64,000 nucleotides of DNA, taken from Chloroflexota bacterium (lineage in GTDB: Bacteria > Chloroflexota > Dehalococcoidia > Lucifugimonadales > UBA3495). Of the stretch, positions 24,729-33,267 are shown piece after piece (the stretch's first letter is position 1; each line of letters starts with the position of its first letter). The DNA lies in assembly GCA_009840165.1 (NCBI GenBank), contig VXOG01000114.1:1-64000 (forward strand). Reading direction: 5' to 3'. Both the position numbers and the translations under genes were made by a program. The notes under the pieces are model-generated. The model was not told the origin of the DNA and did no database searches. It saw only the letters and a list, made by a program, of their open reading frames with translations.

Positions 24729-25543
24729 TCAGGAAACCGCGAGCGGCTCCACTCCAGCGCCGCTCGCAACCCGCTCTCCTCGCGGATGCGCGCGAACTCG
24801 GCGTGCTCCGGCGTCTCCGCAGTGTCGAACTGCGTCATCAACTCCAGGTTGTGGTTCAGCGCCGACAGGAACCCGGCCGATTCCAAAGCGCGGTTCACCG
24901 ACAGCTTGGTCGTCTTGATGCCGATGGCCGAGATGCCCCGCATCTTCTGCGCCACCCGCTCGCACTCCGCCATCAGGTTATCGTGGGGCACCACTCGGTT
25001 TACCATGCCGATGCGCGCCGCCTCGTGCGCGTCGATGATATCGCCGGTGAGCATCATCTCCTTGGCCAGCGCCAGGTTCAGCGAGTACGGCGTGATCAGG
25101 AATGGCGCGCCGTAGCCCAGCCGTATCTCCGGCTCGCCCAGCATGGCCCGGTCCGACGCGATCTTGACGTCGCACACCTGCACCAGTTCGCACGCGCCGC
25201 CCAGCGCGTACCCGTTGACGCCGGCGATGACCGGCTTGCTCAGGTTCCACACCATCAGGAAGGTTTCGATGTTGTGCTTGAGCCGCGAACGCCGGCCATC
25301 CACCGACAGCGGCTCTCCACTCGGCCCGCTGGCCTCGCTCTCAATATCAAACCCGGCGGAAAACGCCCGGCCCGCTCCGGTCAGGATGACCACCCGCACG
25401 TCCGGGTTGGCTTCGATGGCCTCCATCGCCTCGCGGAACTCGGATATCAGCGTCGGGCTGAGGGCATTCAGCTTCTCGGGCCGGTTCAGAGTCAGGTAGC
25501 CAATGCTGTCCCGCTCCTCATACAACAACGTTTCAAAAGCCAT
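24725..25543 (-). CDS. enoyl-CoA hydratase/isomerase family protein
   Basis: A 272-residue crotonase. The oxyanion-hole segments are AGRAFSAGFDIE (about residues 60-70) and GVNGYALGGACELVQVCD (about 110-127). Active-site glutamate candidates lie in MLGEPEIRLGYG. The enzyme adds water to, or isomerises, enoyl-CoA thioesters, as in fatty-acid or aromatic-acid catabolism. The 3' end overlaps the convergent coiled-coil gene by 4 bases. Confidence 0.88.
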   Translation of the reverse strand: MAFETLLYEERDSIGYLTLNRPEKLNALSPTLISEFREAMEAIEANPDVRVVILTGAGRAFSAGFDIESEASGPSGEPLSVDGRRSRLKHNIETFLMVWNLSKPVIAGVNGYALGGACELVQVCDVKIASDRAMLGEPEIRLGYGAPFLITPYSLNLALAKEMMLTGDIIDAHEAARIGMVNRVVPHDNLMAECERVAQKMRGISAIGIKTTKLSVNRALESAGFLSALNHNLELMTQFDTAETPEHAEFARIREESGLRAALEWSRSRFPD

Positions 25544-25567
25544 ATCGCTCCCTCGTCTGGGACTATG

Positions 25568-25605
25568 CTCCCTCTCCCCTCGCGGGAGAGGGTTGGGGTG
25601 AGGGG
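25568..25605. repeat. repeat, family C
   Basis: CTCCCTCTCCCCTCGCGGGAG followed by AGGGTTGGGGTGAGGG, between the crotonase and cyclophilin genes. Confidence 0.8.
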
Positions 25606-25611
25606 GTGTCC

Positions 25612-26361
25612 CTAGGGCCCGACTATCTCCACCGACTGGATGACTACCGGGTTCACCGGCGTCGAGCCTTCGCCGCCCGGCTGCGTGGGCGCGGTGGCGA
25701 TTGCGTCAATGGTTTCCAGGCCCGCCACCGTCTGCCCGAAGATGGTGTAGTTGGGCGGCAGCGGGTAGTCGGCGTGCATGATGAAGAACTGGCTGCCGTT
25801 GGTGTTGGGCCCGGCGTTGGCCATCGCCAGTACGCCGCGAGTGTAGGGGCGCTGCACCGGCTCGTCGGCGAAGCGATAACCGGGGCCGCCGCCGCCGGTG
25901 CCGGTGGGATCGCCGCCCTGGATCATAAACCCCGCGATGGTGCGGTGAAAGATCACGTTGTCGTAGAAGCTCTGCCGCGCCAGGAATACAAAGTTGTTCA
26001 CCGTGTTGGGCGCTTCGCCGGCCAGCAACTCCACCGTGATCGCGCCCACTGAGGTGTTCAGCACGGCGGTGTAGGACGATGCCGGGTCGATGGTCAACGG
26101 AGGCGGCGAAGACCACTGCTTGACCGAGTGGCCTTGATTCACCACGACGGTCGGTGACGGAGCGGCAGGTTGGGCTGCGGATGCTCCCGTATCCGATATT
26201 GCCGTCGGCGTGGGTATCGGCGCTTGGGTTGCGACGGCCGGCGCGGCCGTGGGTTCGTCCGGTTGGGGGGCCGTGGGGTTGGGGATAAATCCGCAGCCCG
26301 CAACCACCAGCGCCGCGAGGACTGAAACCAGACAAATGGCAAGTATTCTGCGTGCGGTCAT
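25612..26361 (-). CDS. lipoprotein peptidyl-prolyl isomerase (cyclophilin)
   Basis: A 249-residue exported protein with a signal peptide and lipobox VVAGC (Cys23), so anchored on the outer face of the membrane. A proline/threonine-rich linker (about 25-85) precedes a cyclophilin domain with FHRTIAGFMIQGGDP, NTNGSQFFI and FGQTVAGL, which hold the catalytic arginine and the cyclosporin-site residues. It assists folding of extracytoplasmic proteins. The family length and layout are normal for Chloroflexota-type extracellular cyclophilins. Confidence 0.92.
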   Translation of the reverse strand: MTARRILAICLVSVLAALVVAGCGFIPNPTAPQPDEPTAAPAVATQAPIPTPTAISDTGASAAQPAAPSPTVVVNQGHSVKQWSSPPPLTIDPASSYTAVLNTSVGAITVELLAGEAPNTVNNFVFLARQSFYDNVIFHRTIAGFMIQGGDPTGTGGGGPGYRFADEPVQRPYTRGVLAMANAGPNTNGSQFFIMHADYPLPPNYTIFGQTVAGLETIDAIATAPTQPGGEGSTPVNPVVIQSVEIVGP

Positions 26362-26378
26362 GTTCTGCGACTCTGCCT

Positions 26379-27065
26379 CTAGTAGGGGCGGGTAATCTTG
26401 GCGACTTCCTTGAGAGCGTCAAGGGAGAAGTCGGGCGACTGGCACAGGCCGATGGTCTTCTGCTCGTAGTCGGCAATCGTCGCCACCATGTCGGGAATCC
26501 GGTCGGCCAGCTCGAAGGGGATGTTGGTAACGCCGTGCTTGTCGCCGTGCAGCAGGTCGCCGGTGGATACTGTCAGCCCGCCCACGTCGATGGGGATGCC
26601 CATGTCAACCATGTGCACGTAGGCATGAGACACGGACACTTCCTTGGCGAAGAACTGGAAACCCAGCTCACGCACCTCGTCAAGGTCGCGCACGGTGCCG
26701 TCGGTGGCGACGGCCAGAGCGCCCAGCGCCTTGTGGATGTTGGACTGCACCTCGCCCCAGTACGCGCCCAGCGGCGGGTTATCGATGTCGTGCAGCACGA
26801 TGAAGCGCGGCTCCGGCACCGATACGATCAGATCCCACCAGTCCTCGCGGGCGACGCTGCGCCCCTCGGGACGGTTGGCGGAGATCACGCCGGTGACGGC
26901 ATAGCCGACGATGGGCGGAAAGTCCTGAAACACCGTCTTGATCTCCGGCAGCATAAAGCCGGAGTTCTTGGGCCGGAAGTTGAACCCCTCAATCGCGTTG
27001 CAGATGCTGGGAGAGTCAATTTTGGCAAGGGCTTGCAGGGTAGCGTCGCTGACGGTCTGGTACAA
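26379..27065 (-). CDS. RraA-like family protein
   Basis: About 228 residues when started at TTG 27065, which follows AGGAGG at 7 bases; an ATG at 27110 is weaker. The protein starts with YQTVSDATLQALAKID as is usual in RraA-like proteins, and carries AVATDGTVRDLDEVRELGF, the loop with the D-G-x-x-R-D motif of the HMG/CHA-aldolase and RraA fold. Members include 4-hydroxy-4-methyl-2-oxoglutarate aldolases and RNase E inhibitors. An aldolase or decarboxylase role is likelier here, given the catabolic setting. Confidence 0.82.
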   Translation of the reverse strand: MYQTVSDATLQALAKIDSPSICNAIEGFNFRPKNSGFMLPEIKTVFQDFPPIVGYAVTGVISANRPEGRSVAREDWWDLIVSVPEPRFIVLHDIDNPPLGAYWGEVQSNIHKALGALAVATDGTVRDLDEVRELGFQFFAKEVSVSHAYVHMVDMGIPIDVGGLTVSTGDLLHGDKHGVTNIPFELADRIPDMVATIADYEQKTIGLCQSPDFSLDALKEVAKITRPY

Positions 27066-27184
27066 AGCCGGGCCTCCTGAGATTGGTAACAGTGTGCACG
27101 CCGGCAACATACCGGCGCGGCGAAAAGCATACCATAAAACGGGTTGGGGTGCGGTTGTGAGACGTAACGGGCGCTCAAGCAAGG

Positions 27185-27541
27185 TCATCCAGTGCCCTGT
27201 TCGATCTTCCCGTTCACAGAGACCCTAAAGATACGTCCCGGAGATCGTAGTCCTGAAGACACAATGTCAGGCCATACTTTCACCAGCTTCCACGACAAAT
27301 CCCAAAACGTCAGGTTGCCCCAACCACGGTTCAAAATAAACCAAGTGAGGTTTGTGGTTCCTATCAGCGCCCTTTCCTGTCTCATCAAGTCGCGACCGAC
27401 AACCGTCCATGCGTTCGCGGTTTGGGTCAACGAGCGTATCCACACCTCGTCCGCAGTACCTTGCGCCCGAATTTCTCGGATGGACACCACGTCGTCGGCA
27501 GGGTGATCCCGCATGTGCAGGGCTGCGACGGCCCTTATCAA
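27185..27541 (-). CDS. VapC45-like PIN toxin, start unclear
   Basis: The frame encodes the PIN_10/VapC45-like pattern: VVSIREIRAQGTADEVWIRSL, then WTVVGRDL. The strand YLLDENIP, which carries the catalytic aspartate of PIN domains, is encoded upstream of the only possible start (TTG at 27541), from about 27577. Between there and an in-frame TAA (27589-27587) there is no ATG, GTG or TTG. Either a non-standard start or frameshift is used, or the toxin has lost its N-terminus. It overlaps the antitoxin by 4 bases from the TTG. Confidence 0.65.
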   Translation of the reverse strand: MIRAVAALHMRDHPADDVVSIREIRAQGTADEVWIRSLTQTANAWTVVGRDLMRQERALIGTTNLTWFILNRGWGNLTFWDLSWKLVKVWPDIVSSGLRSPGRIFRVSVNGKIEQGTG

Positions 27542-28281
27542 TTGTGGGGGTATGTTTTCGTCGAGGAGATAGTTGACGCGCCTGTGTTATTCGACCGACG
27601 GGCGAGCTCTTCCTCGAAACGCACGGCATGCCACACAGTTTCTTCGGATACTTCGTAGCTGCGAGCAACTAGATGAGCATCAAATCCCTCAGCCATGAAA
27701 TTGAGGTGCAGCGTTTCGGTGGGGATGTAGTGCTCGTGGACCACCGGCGCTCCGAATGAAAGCCTTGGGTCAACCAACACACCCCTACCAACGTTATCCA
27801 ATCTCCATTCCTGTGCCGGATACCATCGCACGGGAGTGTCATCCACATACTCCACCGGTTCAAACAGGTCGGGACCGATGATTTCTGTAAATGCCAATTG
27901 ACCGGCGCCGGATACTTTTTCCAATCGATCGTCAGCGCGGTCAAATATTTCTGCGCCGTCGGTTTGGAATCGCCTGTCGGAGAATGGGTAGTCAGTGTCG
28001 AACCGCTCGGTGGCGTATTCTGCGGTCTTGCGAATCCTCTGCCAGGTTACCCCCACGAGCCTGAAAGCGTGGACCACGCGCAGTTCCAAAAGGTCTCGGA
28101 ATGTGGCGTAATAGAAACGTCCGATCCTTTGGTCGCCACCGCCCCAAAGGCCTTGTTGTCCTTTGTACACTTGGACAAACCGGCGCGACCTGGCAGTAGG
28201 CACGCCCGTCAGCCAGCGCACGTTGTCAAGCCAATACACGCCGGCAGTCAGCCGTTCGATAGATGTCGTCGCCTTTGTCAT
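27538..28281 (-). CDS. VapB45-like antitoxin (DUF433-type)
   Basis: About 247 residues starting at MTKATTSIERLTAGVYWLDN. The protein has the two-part layout of VapB45-like antitoxins: an N-terminal MerR-like winged-helix part (RLTAGVYWLDNVRWLTGVP, RDLLELRVVHAFRLVGV) and a C-terminal DUF433 part (VLVDPRLSFGAPVVHEHYIP, SYEVSEETVWHAVRFEEEL). It probably represses its own operon. The C-terminal tail overlaps the toxin's N-terminal coding part by about 50 bases. Confidence 0.75.
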   Translation of the reverse strand: MTKATTSIERLTAGVYWLDNVRWLTGVPTARSRRFVQVYKGQQGLWGGGDQRIGRFYYATFRDLLELRVVHAFRLVGVTWQRIRKTAEYATERFDTDYPFSDRRFQTDGAEIFDRADDRLEKVSGAGQLAFTEIIGPDLFEPVEYVDDTPVRWYPAQEWRLDNVGRGVLVDPRLSFGAPVVHEHYIPTETLHLNFMAEGFDAHLVARSYEVSEETVWHAVRFEEELARRSNNTGASTISSTKTYPHN

Positions 28282-28506
28282 AGTATCCACCCCGTCTTTC
28301 CGAAACGGGATATAACGCGCACTAGTCCTGATGCCAATATGCCATACCGCCCCCGGCACGTCAAATGTTGTTGTGTCAACACGGAACGTAACGGAAACCG
28401 TCCCCGGTTGACACCACCCCAATCCCCACGCAAAATACCGCCATCACGCACCGCCTGCGCCACGCTTATACCTATACTGGCCACGCCTATTTTAGGAGAT
28501 GACGAA

Positions 28507-29553
28507 ATGGCAGAAATCCTGGGCCTTGGCCTTACCCACTACCCGCCTCTGATTGGGCCTGACGAGGACAAGAACATCCCCCTCAAGCGCACCCTGAACA
28601 GCAACAAGAACGTGCCCGAGGAGATGAAGAACCCCAGCGCCTGGCCCGAACCCATGCGCATCGAGTACGGCGAGGACGAGGGCTACGCGTCGTCGCTGGA
28701 GCATCGCGCCCGCCTGGTTGCCGGCTTCCGCCGCATCCGTGAGGAACTGGACGCCTTCAACCCCGATTTCGTGGTCATCTGGGGCGACGACCAGTACGAG
28801 AACTTCCGCGAGGACATAATCCCGCCCTTCTGCGTGCTGGCCTACGACGAGTTCGAGTGCCAGCCCTTCGGCGTGGAGGGCCACGCCGGCCGCCGCAACG
28901 TCTGGAACGAACCGGCGGGAACCACCTTCACGTACCAGGGAAACAAGAAAGCCGCCACCGCGCTGGTGTCCGGCCTGATCGACCACGGCGTGGACATGGC
29001 CTACGCCTACCAGCCTCTCCACCAGCCGGGTCTCGGCCACGCCGTGCTCAACACCCTGCTGTATCTGGACTACGACCGCAAGGGGTTCGACTACCCCGTG
29101 GTCCCCATGCTGGTCAACTGCTACGGCAGCCGCGTCATCCGCAACCGGGGCGGCGCAATCGAGTACCTGTCCGATCCCGATCCGCCCGGCCCGTCGCCCA
29201 AGCGCTGCATGCAAGTCGGCGCGGCCACCGCCAAGACGCTGATGGACTCGCCGTACCGCGTCGCCCTCATCGCGTCGTCGTCCTGGTCCCATGCCTTCCT
29301 GGTGGAAAAGAATTACTGGCTGTGGCCCGATGTCGAATCCGACCGTGCCCGCTTCGAGGAGCTAAAGGCCGGCGACTATGAGGCGTGGAGCCGCCTGTCC
29401 ACCGACCAGGTGGAGGACGCCGGACAGCAGGAAATGCTCAACTGGATGTGCCTCGCCGGCGCCATGGACACCCTGGACTACAAGCCGGAGATCCTCGACT
29501 ACGTGGAAACCTACGTCTTCAACTCCAACAAGTGCCTGGCAATCTTCAAGTAG
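28507..29553 (+). CDS. class III extradiol dioxygenase-like protein, copy 1
   Basis: A 348-residue LigB-like protein (start at ATG 28507 after GGAGATGACGAA). The N-terminal strand MAEILGLGLTHYP gives the first metal histidine; NPDFVVIWGDDQYENF and the RVALIASSSWSHAF block (about residue 255) carry the other conserved residues. Such enzymes open catechol rings with Fe(II). It is about three-quarters identical to the next gene, a tandem duplicate of exactly equal length. Its TAG stop lies in a family A repeat. Confidence 0.85.
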   Translation: MAEILGLGLTHYPPLIGPDEDKNIPLKRTLNSNKNVPEEMKNPSAWPEPMRIEYGEDEGYASSLEHRARLVAGFRRIREELDAFNPDFVVIWGDDQYENFREDIIPPFCVLAYDEFECQPFGVEGHAGRRNVWNEPAGTTFTYQGNKKAATALVSGLIDHGVDMAYAYQPLHQPGLGHAVLNTLLYLDYDRKGFDYPVVPMLVNCYGSRVIRNRGGAIEYLSDPDPPGPSPKRCMQVGAATAKTLMDSPYRVALIASSSWSHAFLVEKNYWLWPDVESDRARFEELKAGDYEAWSRLSTDQVEDAGQQEMLNWMCLAGAMDTLDYKPEILDYVETYVFNSNKCLAIFK

Positions 29554-29601
29554 GGGCAACCCTTGTGGTTGCCCGCGTAGGGGCGGGTTTCAAACCCGCC
29601 C
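29550..29601. repeat. two adjacent family A variants
   Basis: GTAGGGGCAACC / GGTTGCCC (29550-29575) followed by GTAGGGGCGGGTTT / AAACCCGCCC (29578-29601). The first supplies the TAG stop of dioxygenase copy 1. Confidence 0.8.
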
Positions 29602-29610
29602 ACACCCCTG

Positions 29611-29636
29611 GATTCCGGCGAAAGCCGGAATGACGG
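29611..29636. repeat. palindromic repeat, family B
   Basis: ATTCCGGCGAAAGCCGGAAT between the duplicated dioxygenase genes. Confidence 0.8.
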
Positions 29637-29659
29637 TTGTATAGATAAGGAGGCCCGAA

Positions 29660-30706
29660 ATGGCGGAAATCCTGGGATTGGGACTGACGCACTCCCCCTC
29701 GTTCATCCGGCCCGATGAGGACGGCGAGTCATCCCTCAAGCGCACCCTGCGCACCAACGACAACGTGCCGGCGGAGATGAAAAACCCCTCCAACTGGCCG
29801 GAACCCATGCGCATCGAGTACGGCGAGGACGAGGGCTACGCCTCTGCGGTGCGCCTGCGTGAGCGAATGGTCGCCGGCTTCCGCAAGCTGCGCAAGGAGC
29901 TGGACGCCTTCAACCCCGACTTCGTGGTCATTTGGGGTGACGACCAGTACGAGAACTTCCGCGAGGACATCATCCCGCCCTTCTGCGTGCTGGCCTACGA
30001 CGAGTTCGAGTGCAAACCCTTCGGCGAGGAAGGCCACGCCACCCGGCGCAACGTCTGGGACGAGCCGGCTGGCACCACCTTCAAGTACCAGGGACACAAG
30101 GACGGCGCGCGCTCCCTGGTGTCCGGCATGATCGACCGGGGCGTGGACATGGCCTATGCCTACCGGCCGCTCCACGAGCCGGGCCTGGGCCACGCCATCC
30201 TGAACACGATCCTCTACTTGGACTACGACCGCAAGGGCTTCGACTACCCCGTGGTCCCCATGCTGGTCAACTGCTACGGCAGCCGCGTCATCCGCAACCG
30301 TGGCGGCAGCGTCGAGCACTCGCCCGACCCGGACCCGCCCGGCCCGTCGCCCAAGCGGTGCATGGAGATTGGCAAGGCAGCGGCGCAGGCGATCAAGGAG
30401 TCGCCCTACCGGGTAGCCCTCATCGCGTCATCTTCATGGTCCCACGCCTTCCTGACCGAGAAGCACCACTGGCTGTACCCCGACATTGAGTCTGACCGCG
30501 CGCGGTTCGCCGAAATGAAAGACGGCGACTACCAGGCGTGGGCCCGCATATCCACCGAGCAGATCGAAGATGCCGGCCAGCAGGAACTCCTCAACTGGGC
30601 CTGCCTCGTCGGCGCGGTGGACGAACTCGGCTACAAGGCCGACATCGTGGACTGGTACGAGACCTACATCTTCAACTCCACCAAGTGCCTCGCCGTGTTC
30701 AGGTAA
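29660..30706 (+). CDS. class III extradiol dioxygenase-like protein, copy 2
   Basis: A 348-residue paralogue of the preceding gene, with the same motifs (MAEILGLGLTHSP, WGDDQYENF, IASSSWSHAF). Differences cluster in the helical parts, for example RLRERMVAGFRKLRKEL against HRARLVAGFRRIREEL. Two copies may form a heteromer or handle different catechols. AAGGAGG precedes the ATG. The epoxide hydrolase and amidohydrolase genes downstream suggest breakdown of aromatic or epoxidised compounds. Confidence 0.85.
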   Translation: MAEILGLGLTHSPSFIRPDEDGESSLKRTLRTNDNVPAEMKNPSNWPEPMRIEYGEDEGYASAVRLRERMVAGFRKLRKELDAFNPDFVVIWGDDQYENFREDIIPPFCVLAYDEFECKPFGEEGHATRRNVWDEPAGTTFKYQGHKDGARSLVSGMIDRGVDMAYAYRPLHEPGLGHAILNTILYLDYDRKGFDYPVVPMLVNCYGSRVIRNRGGSVEHSPDPDPPGPSPKRCMEIGKAAAQAIKESPYRVALIASSSWSHAFLTEKHHWLYPDIESDRARFAEMKDGDYQAWARISTEQIEDAGQQELLNWACLVGAVDELGYKADIVDWYETYIFNSTKCLAVFR

Positions 30707-30714
30707 CCGATATT

Positions 30715-30743
30715 CGTCATTCCTGCGAAAGCAGGAATCCAGG
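30715..30743. repeat. palindromic repeat, family B
   Basis: CATTCCTGCGAAAGCAGGAAT with paired changes (T/A instead of C/G) that keep the stem, so the hairpin itself appears to be conserved. Confidence 0.8.
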
Positions 30744-30788
30744 CGTCTTGCTACCGTAGCCGTCGCTCCGGTAACACCCATCAACCGC

Positions 30789-30816
30789 GTAGGGGTGAAT
30801 AATCATTCGCCCCTAC
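30789..30816. repeat. palindromic repeat, family A
   Basis: GTAGGGGTGAATAATCATTC with GCCCCTAC, between the dioxygenase and epoxide hydrolase genes. Confidence 0.8.
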
Positions 30817-30838
30817 GTCGTTAAAATCCGCCGGCGTT

Positions 30839-31987
30839 CTATCCGCGGAACGGCCTGAAGAACTCCCGCACCTCGTGGGCCAGCAGCTCCGGCTCCTCCA
30901 GCGCGGCGAAGTGCCCGCCTCTCGGCATCTGCACCCACCGGCGCACGTCCCAGGAACGCTCGGCCCATTCGCGGGGAGGCTTGGCGATCTCCTGCGGGAA
31001 CATGGCCATGCCGGCCGGCGTGGGCACCTTTTCGCCCTCCGCCATCTCCCACACGGAACTCTGGTTCTCTTTGTACATCCGCACCGACGACCCGATGGTC
31101 TGCGTGACCCAGTAGATGGTCACCGTGGTCAGCAGTTCGTCCTTCGTGTACGTGCTCTCCACGTCGCCGTTACAATCGCTCCACGTCCGGTACTTCTCTA
31201 CAATCCAGGCTGCCAATCCGGCCGGCGAATCGTTGAGACCGTAGGATAGCGTCTGCGGCTTGGTGCCCTGGATGTGGCTGTACCCGCCCTCCGACTGCTG
31301 CCAGCGTTCGCGCTGGTCCGAGTGCGCTTGCTCCGCCTCCGTCAGCGGACGCGAACCTGCCCCCAGGTATGGTGTGGGCCGTGTGATGGACGTCAAGTGA
31401 ACCCCGATCATCTTGTCCGAGTGGGCGTAGCCCAGCCGCGACGTAACGCCCGCGCCGATGTCGCCGCCCTGCGCCGCGAACTTGGGATAGCCCAGGTTCT
31501 CCGTCATCAGCTTGGCCCACAGGTCGGCTACCTTCTGCACCTGCATTCCCGGCTCTTGCGAAGCCTGCGAGAACCCGAACCCGGGCAGCGACGGCGCAAC
31601 CACGTCAAATGAGTCCGCCGGATCCCCGCCGTGTCCGCCCGGGTCGGCCAGCAAGGGGATGATCTTGGTCATCTCAAAGAACGTGCTCGGCCAACCGTGG
31701 GTGATCACCAGCGGCATCGGGTTAGGCCCCGTACCATCTTCCTTAATGAAGTGGATGCTCAGCCCATCGACTTCCGACTTGTAGTGATTGAAGGCGTTGA
31801 GCTTCTGCTCCTGTGCGCGCCAGTCAAAGTCGGTGCGCCAGTACTCGCACAGCTCCTTGATGTAATCCAGGTTGGAACCATACTCCCAGCCGGTCCCGGG
31901 CATTTCGTCGGGCCAGCGGGTCAGGCTGAGCCGCTGCCGCAAATCGTCCAGCACCCCGTCGCTGATGGCTATCTCAAAGGGCTCCAT
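30839..31987 (-). CDS. epoxide hydrolase (alpha/beta hydrolase with EHN domain)
   Basis: A 382-residue protein with the N-terminal epoxide-hydrolase lid domain (LRQRLSLTRWPDEMPGTGWEYG, given in part: LRQRLSLTRWPD) and an alpha/beta hydrolase core. The oxyanion-hole motif is HGWPSTFFE; the nucleophile lies in AQGGDIGAGVTS (aspartate, as in epoxide hydrolases); the catalytic histidine is in MPRGGHFAALEEP near the end. Opens epoxides to diols in xenobiotic or lipid breakdown. Confidence 0.9.
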   Translation of the reverse strand: MEPFEIAISDGVLDDLRQRLSLTRWPDEMPGTGWEYGSNLDYIKELCEYWRTDFDWRAQEQKLNAFNHYKSEVDGLSIHFIKEDGTGPNPMPLVITHGWPSTFFEMTKIIPLLADPGGHGGDPADSFDVVAPSLPGFGFSQASQEPGMQVQKVADLWAKLMTENLGYPKFAAQGGDIGAGVTSRLGYAHSDKMIGVHLTSITRPTPYLGAGSRPLTEAEQAHSDQRERWQQSEGGYSHIQGTKPQTLSYGLNDSPAGLAAWIVEKYRTWSDCNGDVESTYTKDELLTTVTIYWVTQTIGSSVRMYKENQSSVWEMAEGEKVPTPAGMAMFPQEIAKPPREWAERSWDVRRWVQMPRGGHFAALEEPELLAHEVREFFRPFRG

Positions 31988-32080
31988 AGCTCCTCCGTAT
32001 GTTGGTGGTCATCTGTCATTGCGAGCGCAGCGTGGCAATTTCGATGGCATCGAATCCAACCATGCGGCTATCCCGCTGTT

Positions 32081-32108
32081 GTAGGGGCGAGGTATGCCTC
32101 GCCCCTAC
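32081..32108. repeat. palindromic repeat, family A variant
   Basis: GTAGGGGCGAGGTATGCCTC with GCCCCTAC, just downstream of the amidohydrolase's stop on the minus strand. A 'TCATTGCGAGCGCAGCGTGG' type repeat lies at about 32016. Confidence 0.8.
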
Positions 32109-32125
32109 GTTTCGGCCAACGGTCG

Positions 32126-33142
32126 TTACGCCTCAATCCGGTACACCCGCACCGCCGTGTCGCGGAACGCCGATGCCCGCTCGGACGCCGAGTATCCCTC
32201 CGAAAGCCGCTTGAAGGCGTTGTACATCACGTTGTACGAGAAGGACACCTTGTCCACCGGAAAGTTGCTCTCGAACATGCAGCGGTCCGGCCCGAACGAG
32301 TCCAGGCAGTGCCGCATCCACTCGCCCACCGAGTCGGCCAGTTCCTCCGACCCGATGGGCGTCTCCCGCTCGTGCCAGTCGTACCCGATGCGCGGCATTC
32401 CGATGCCGCCCAGCTTCATGATCACGTTGGGACACGCGCCCACCGCCTCAATCCCGCTGCGCCACTGGGAAATCACCTCGTCGTCCCGGTGGGCATAGGG
32501 GCCGGTGCGCATCATTCCCCCGATGTGGTTCAGCACGATGGTCAGGTCGGGCATGCGCCGGGCGAAGTCGGCCAAATCCGGCAGCTGCGGGAAGAACACG
32601 GTCGTTTCCAGTATCAACCCCATGTCGCGCAGGACGCGCGCGCCGGCCATGTAGTCGTCCCTTTGCAAACACCCCTCAACCTCGCGGTTTTCAACCTCCG
32701 GATGCGGGTCCCACCCTACCGAGTGGCGGATCCCGCGAAATCGGTTGGGGCTGGCCGCCTGCAACGCCTCCAGCACGGGCCGCACGCCGTCCCCGAGTTT
32801 CAGGTCGGCGCGGCCAATGATGGCGGCGGCGGCGCGGGACTCGCCGTAGCGTCCGCTGGCGCTGTCGTCGGCGATGGACTGCACGAACTCCACCTCGCCC
32901 ACGGAGCGCATCTCCTCCGGCCCGTCGGTGCGGTACTCGGAACGCGCCTCGATGAACACGGTGGAGCGCACGTTGTGGCCGCTGGTGATGTCGGCAACCA
33001 GGTCGGGCAGCAGGTACTGCTGATAGTCAACGGGTTCGGGCCGCTGCACCCAGAAATGATGGTGAGGGTCGCAGATGGGAAGGTCGGGTTCCAAAGACGA
33101 TTCGGCGGTCAGGGCCAGCCATTCGTTGCCACGGGGCGGCAT
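32126..33142 (-). CDS. amidohydrolase family protein (metal-dependent hydrolase/decarboxylase)
   Basis: A 338-residue TIM-barrel protein started at ATG 33142, which has AGGAGG upstream. The metal-binding H-x-H is in CDPHHHFW near residue 24; LNHIGG (about 205) and FESNFPVDK (about 290) match the later metal-ligand regions of the 2-pyrone-4,6-dicarboxylate lactonase/ACMSD group. These enzymes act on ring-cleavage products, which fits the extradiol dioxygenases nearby. Confidence 0.87.
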   Translation of the reverse strand: MPPRGNEWLALTAESSLEPDLPICDPHHHFWVQRPEPVDYQQYLLPDLVADITSGHNVRSTVFIEARSEYRTDGPEEMRSVGEVEFVQSIADDSASGRYGESRAAAAIIGRADLKLGDGVRPVLEALQAASPNRFRGIRHSVGWDPHPEVENREVEGCLQRDDYMAGARVLRDMGLILETTVFFPQLPDLADFARRMPDLTIVLNHIGGMMRTGPYAHRDDEVISQWRSGIEAVGACPNVIMKLGGIGMPRIGYDWHERETPIGSEELADSVGEWMRHCLDSFGPDRCMFESNFPVDKVSFSYNVMYNAFKRLSEGYSASERASAFRDTAVRVYRIEA

Positions 33143-33200
33143 GATCGCACCTCCTGGTGTCGGGCGCAAACGAGTTAAACAGGGTGCCGTAAGCGCCCGA

Positions 33201-33209
33201 ATGATAGCA
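33201..33209 (-). promoter_or_regulatory. extended -10 of amidohydrolase gene
   Basis: On the minus strand TGCTATCAT (TATCAT at 33206-33201), about 60 bases before the ATG. Confidence 0.4.
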
Positions 33210-33267
33210 CACGGTCGGTATTCGGTTGCCGTTCCATATTTGCGATGTCGGCCAGGGCAATCGCGTC

